From Bradyrhizobium diazoefficiens (GTDB taxonomy: Bacteria; Pseudomonadota; Alphaproteobacteria; Rhizobiales; Xanthobacteraceae): a stretch of DNA of 64,000 nucleotides. The stretch is from assembly GCF_016616425.1 (NCBI RefSeq), contig NZ_CP067101.1:1674001-1738000 (forward strand). Reading direction: 5' to 3'. Shown piece by piece: positions 61,270 to 64,000 of the stretch (position 1 is the stretch's first letter; each line of letters begins with the position of its first letter). The position numbers and the translations under genes were made by a program. The notes beneath the pieces were generated by a model. That model searched no databases. It was given only the letters and a program-made list of their open reading frames with translations, and was not told where the DNA came from.

Positions 61270-62285
61270 CCGGTGCAAGCGGCTTCATCGGCTCTGCGGT
61301 GCTTCGCGAAGCCGTCCGGCACGGATATCGAGTCCGGGCGCTGGTTCGAAGGGACAGCAATTACGCCGACCTCTCCTGCGCCGGGGTCCACTTCGTTCAT
61401 GGCGATCTCTTGGATCCGGCGTCGCTGCGAAAGGCCTGTGACGGATGCCGCTATTTGTTTCACGTCGCGGCGGACTACAGACTATCCCTGCACCATGGTG
61501 CGAAGCTTCTGGCAACGAACGTGGTTGGTACCGATCATCTGATGTCGGAGGCCTTGCGAGCAGGAATCGAGCGTATCGTCTACACCAGCAGCGTCGCCAC
61601 TTTGCGATATGAAACTGGCAGCGAGCCGGTTGCGGATGAACCAGATAGTCTGCCCCTCGCCTTGGCTGTCGGACCCTACAAACGCAGCAAGATACTGGCG
61701 GAAAGACTGGTTCTCGAAAGGGTACGCGAGCGGAAATTGCCCGCCGTGATCGTCAATCCGTCTGCGCCGATCGGCCCACGTGATAGACGTCCGACGCCCA
61801 CCGGTCGTGTCCTGGTTGCTGCAGCGACGGGCCGCATGCCGGCATTCGTCGACACCGGATTGAACCTCGTCCACGTCGAGGACGTGGCTCGGGGGCACCT
61901 GGCGGCTTTGCACCGGGGACGGATCGGCGAACGCTATGTGCTCGGCGGCCAGAACGTATCCTTGTCGGAATTGCTGGCCGAAGTAGCCTCGCAGCTAGGC
62001 CGGCGCTTTCGCGCTGTCCGCTTGCCTTGGTACGCAGCCGTACCGGCTGCGTTGACGGGCGAGGCCAGTGCTTATCTGACCGGAAGGGAGCCGTTGGCGA
62101 CGTGGACGGGTGTACAGCTCGCGCGACACCGAATGTATTTCAGCAGCCGTAAGGCCGAGCGTGAGTTGGGCTATGCCGCGAGGGCCTACCAGTTCGGTGT
62201 CGAGGATGCGCTCAGGTGGTTCGAAGCAAACGGGTTCGGCGTGCAGCGCTCAGGCCAACGCGAGAGGATGGCAGCCGGTTCATGA
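61239..62285 (+). CDS. hpnA: Hopanoid-associated sugar epimerase HpnA
   Basis: A 348-residue extended SDR. The Rossmann loop LLTGASGFIGSAVL (about 9-22), HVAADYRL, YTSSVATL, the YKRSK catalytic Tyr/Lys, and VNPSAPIGPRDRRPTP are all typical of HpnA-type NAD-dependent epimerases. They are found with hopanoid genes in many bacteria and may modify the sugar or the polyol side-chain. The start is ATG 61239 (MSQSAADV) with an AGGGTGGG just upstream, overlapping hpnG. The stop overlaps the convergent ykoP-like stop in TCATGA. Confidence 0.85.
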   Translation: MSQSAADVLLTGASGFIGSAVLREAVRHGYRVRALVRRDSNYADLSCAGVHFVHGDLLDPASLRKACDGCRYLFHVAADYRLSLHHGAKLLATNVVGTDHLMSEALRAGIERIVYTSSVATLRYETGSEPVADEPDSLPLALAVGPYKRSKILAERLVLERVRERKLPAVIVNPSAPIGPRDRRPTPTGRVLVAAATGRMPAFVDTGLNLVHVEDVARGHLAALHRGRIGERYVLGGQNVSLSELLAEVASQLGRRFRAVRLPWYAAVPAALTGEASAYLTGREPLATWTGVQLARHRMYFSSRKAERELGYAARAYQFGVEDALRWFEANGFGVQRSGQRERMAAGS

Positions 62286-62894
62286 CCGGAGAGCAGCGTG
62301 ATCGGACCTCTGGCCAAACCGGCTGATGAGAGTTTCGCGCATCATGTACACGTGCAGGCGGGTACGCCGCATGGTGTTGCCGCGCAGCGCCCTCGGGTTG
62401 TGCGACCATACCAGCAAAGTGATAAGGATATTCTCGCCGATCTGGTGCAGGCGGTCGGCGGCGGTCTTTCGTGACCTTGCCTGCTCGATCGGTCTGGCGA
62501 AACCGTAGCGTCCCGAGAGCGCGATCATGAGCGGAGCGATCGCGTCGGACCCGAAGGCGAGCGTTGCACTGATCGCGACGATATCCGCGAAGTCGCTGCG
62601 GCTCGCCACAAACGCGGCCAGCTCGCGCAGCGAAAGGTCGATCTCGCGCGAAATCCGTCGTCCCCAAGCCAAGTTGGTTCCGCTGGCGGGAAGCGGGGGG
62701 ACGTGCTCGTTCCAGACGTGGAGCGCGAGCATCGGAGCACCAGGAGGCAGATACGTTCCATCCGGCAGAGTTAGCGCGCTACGGTTGCTCGCCCGCTGAA
62801 TCCGGAACAGGCAACCGGCCGACGAGCTATACTCGAAGATGTGCTGACGGCTGCGGAGGGATCGATCAATGGTGGCCATCAACTTGCTCAACAT
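62280..62894 (-). CDS. YkoP-like protein
   Basis: A 204-residue soluble protein. The stretch LHVWNEHVPPLPASGTNLAWGRRISREIDLSLRELAAFV, given here in part as NEHVPPLPASGTNLAWGRRI, resembles the YkoP domain that in some bacteria is fused to polysaccharide deacetylases or glycosyltransferases. GGAG lies eight bases before the ATG at 62894, and the start overlaps the upstream stop (TGATG), so it is coupled to the methyltransferase gene. Its stop overlaps the hpnA stop. A lipid- or glycan-modifying role is suggested by the neighbourhood. Confidence 0.65.
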   Translation of the reverse strand: MLSKLMATIDRSLRSRQHIFEYSSSAGCLFRIQRASNRSALTLPDGTYLPPGAPMLALHVWNEHVPPLPASGTNLAWGRRISREIDLSLRELAAFVASRSDFADIVAISATLAFGSDAIAPLMIALSGRYGFARPIEQARSRKTAADRLHQIGENILITLLVWSHNPRALRGNTMRRTRLHVYMMRETLISRFGQRSDHAALRS

Positions 62895-63682
62895 CACGGC
62901 GGCTCCATTGACGCTGATGAGGACGGCCCCGTGGCACCAAATTCCGCGCTTGCAGGTTCGAACGGGGACGGAAACCGCGCCATGACGGGAATTGAAGGGC
63001 AGATATACTGGTGGTCCCGTGTCCACGGGCGCCGGACCGAGCCGTCGGCCAGGGGCTTGAAAGCTTGCACCTGTGCGATCGATAACCAACCGCGCTCGAA
63101 AGCGCAGGCCATGCCGGCGAGGAAAACCCGCCAGATGCGGACGACCTCCGGTCGAGCCGCTGCGTAGGCATCAGGCAGGCGCTCTTCGAGCCGCCGGCTC
63201 CAATGCTGCAGCGTCAGTGCGTAGTGCGGACGAAGATCTTCGGCATCGGCGAATTCGAGGCCGGCCGCGGAGAGCTCGACAAGGACGCGCGACAAGTGCG
63301 GCACGGCGCCGCCGGGAAAGACGTGCCGTTCGATGAACTCGCCGCCCGGCGGTCCGCGCGGGCGGCCGGCGGCGTCGGTCGAAACGATCCCATGGTTCAG
63401 GAATACTCCGCCGGGACGCAGCAGCCTGTGCACCGTTTGGAAATAGGCCGGAAGATTGTCAAGCCCGACGTGCTCATACATGCCGACCGAGACGATCCGA
63501 TCGAAGAGCTTGGCGTCGTCGAGATCGCAGTAATGTCGGAGCTGAATGTCGATCCGGTCCGACAACCCGGCGGAGGCTGCGGCTTCGAGCGCAGCAGCAT
63601 ATTGCTGCTCGCTCAGGTTGACACCGACGACGATCAGCCAAATAGCACAGATGAGCCATGCAATCGATATCGCCAGATCCAT
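62894..63682 (-). pseudogene. N-terminally truncated cyclopropane-fatty-acyl-phospholipid synthase-like gene
   Basis: The frame encodes 262 residues. From about residue 18 it reads as a CFA/mycolic-type synthase: VVGVNLSEQQYAAALEAAAS, DRIVSVGMYEHVGLDNLPAY, GGVFLNHGIVS, EFIERHVFPGGAVPHLSRVL, RIWRVFLAGMACAFERGWLS. The normal first half (about 130-170 residues), including SAM motif I (LDIGCGWG), is missing; the ATG at 63682 leads into MDLAISIAWLICAIWLIVVG, a hydrophobic stretch unlike the family. It cannot bind SAM in the usual way, so it is probably inactive, though the frame is open. It is coupled to the YkoP-like gene. Confidence 0.72.
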
Positions 63683-63743
63683 CGCGGGCCTCGGCCGTCA
63701 TACCCGAACCGCTTAATGGGCGGGCGCGGGATAAGGTTCCTGT

Positions 63744-63881
63744 TCACGGTGCAGGTTCGCCCGGCAAGCTCGTGCGTTGTCCGAGCACTTCGCGAAGATA
63801 GAGCTTCTTGACCGCCACAAAGGCGATTACGGTGATCGGCGCGGCGAAAATGATTCCCACTTGGTGGGACTGATCGTTCCC
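63744..63881 (-). pseudogene. Remnant of an AI-2E-family transporter C-terminus
   Basis: Minus-strand reading: VGIIFAAPITVIAFVAVKKL, then YLREVLGQRTSLPGE and a stop at 63744. This matches the end of AI-2E/PerM-type exporters, where a 'GxxLAAPLTAVxxVxVxxLYVxDVLG' block closes the protein. Sequence before it is not in the same pattern (NDQSHQ), so the remainder is missing or rearranged. Confidence 0.6.
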
Positions 63882-63920
63882 GGGACAAGACTGGACTTGG
63901 ACCGGTCGCGGACCGTGTCT

Positions 63921-64000
63921 TCATTCGGCCGATGGCGTCTCGGGACTTTCGTGTGCGAACGGTTTGACATCCCTCGGAGGGCCCATCAGCACCGGCTGAA
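63921..64000 (-). CDS. 3' end of a minus-strand gene running off the window
   Basis: The last 26 codons before a TGA at 63921-63923 read QPVLMGPPRDVKPFAHESPE and TPSAE. It is too short to assign. It may belong to the gene that lies outside this window. Confidence 0.3.
   Translation of the reverse strand, partial: QPVLMGPPRDVKPFAHESPETPSAE

Overview
The window is high-GC alphaproteobacterial chromosome and reads as Bradyrhizobium or a close relative. The evidence is the Caulobacter-type fliF-fliG-fliH-fliN-flbD motility operon next to sciP, a Rhodobacter-type phosphatidylethanolamine methyltransferase, hopanoid-modification genes, and dispersed palindromic repeats (GCATGATC...GATCATGC; GCCCGGGCTTGTC...) of the kind common in that genus. 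All identifications come from reading the sequence and translations; no database search was run.

Layout. 0.1-13.8 kb is mostly housekeeping: two paralogous EamA transporters around a DUF1330 protein, purA, small secreted or membrane proteins, msrB/msrA, a RecD-like helicase, a luciferase-like monooxygenase and an RlpA-like protein. 13.8-25.2 kb is patchier: secreted hypotheticals, a dienelactone-hydrolase-like protein, a LuxR regulator with a decayed partial copy 1 kb away, an L,D-transpeptidase, a YncE-like beta-propeller with a truncated follower gene, then an ATP-grasp-like gene (Cj0069 type) leading into a fetA-fetB-like ABC exporter whose permease is broken by a 16-bp tandem duplication, and a P450. 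25.6-39.3 kb is conserved core: flavin reductase, M20 peptidase, the flagellar block (flbD, fliN, fliH, fliG, fliF, sciP, flgD, fliK, all minus strand), mnmA, pmtA and an elongator tRNA-Met.

39.34-51.1 kb looks like an accessory island beginning at the tRNA 3' end: an IS481-type element, a recombinase remnant, an adenylate cyclase, a run of small secreted hypotheticals, a second LuxR regulator, and decayed cyclase and CHAT/TPR genes. Five copies of a TGACCC-N4-GGGTCA palindrome lie only in this stretch; two of them form perfect 19-bp inverted ends of a 231-bp MITE-like segment. 51.4-58.2 kb carries an SDR, a quinoprotein dehydrogenase with a separately encoded membrane anchor, and a DUF4142-SYLF fusion. 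59-64 kb is a hopanoid/lipid block (hpnI divergent from hpnG-hpnA, then a YkoP-like gene and an N-terminally truncated cyclopropane synthase), ending in an AI-2E-type transporter remnant.

How parts fit together. The flagellar block contains its own regulators: SciP (known in Caulobacter as a CtrA antagonist) is encoded just upstream of fliF, a CtrA-like TTAA-N6-TTAA site lies about 80 bp upstream of fliF, FlbD (a sigma-54 activator) ends the fliF operon, and a sigma-54-type -24/-12 element precedes fliK-flgD. No CRISPR array, rRNA or prophage was seen. I found no clear evidence of a wholly new system; the best candidates for follow-up are the island repeat/MITE family, the fetB duplication, the split quinoprotein pair and the phased GTAC array at 55.8 kb.
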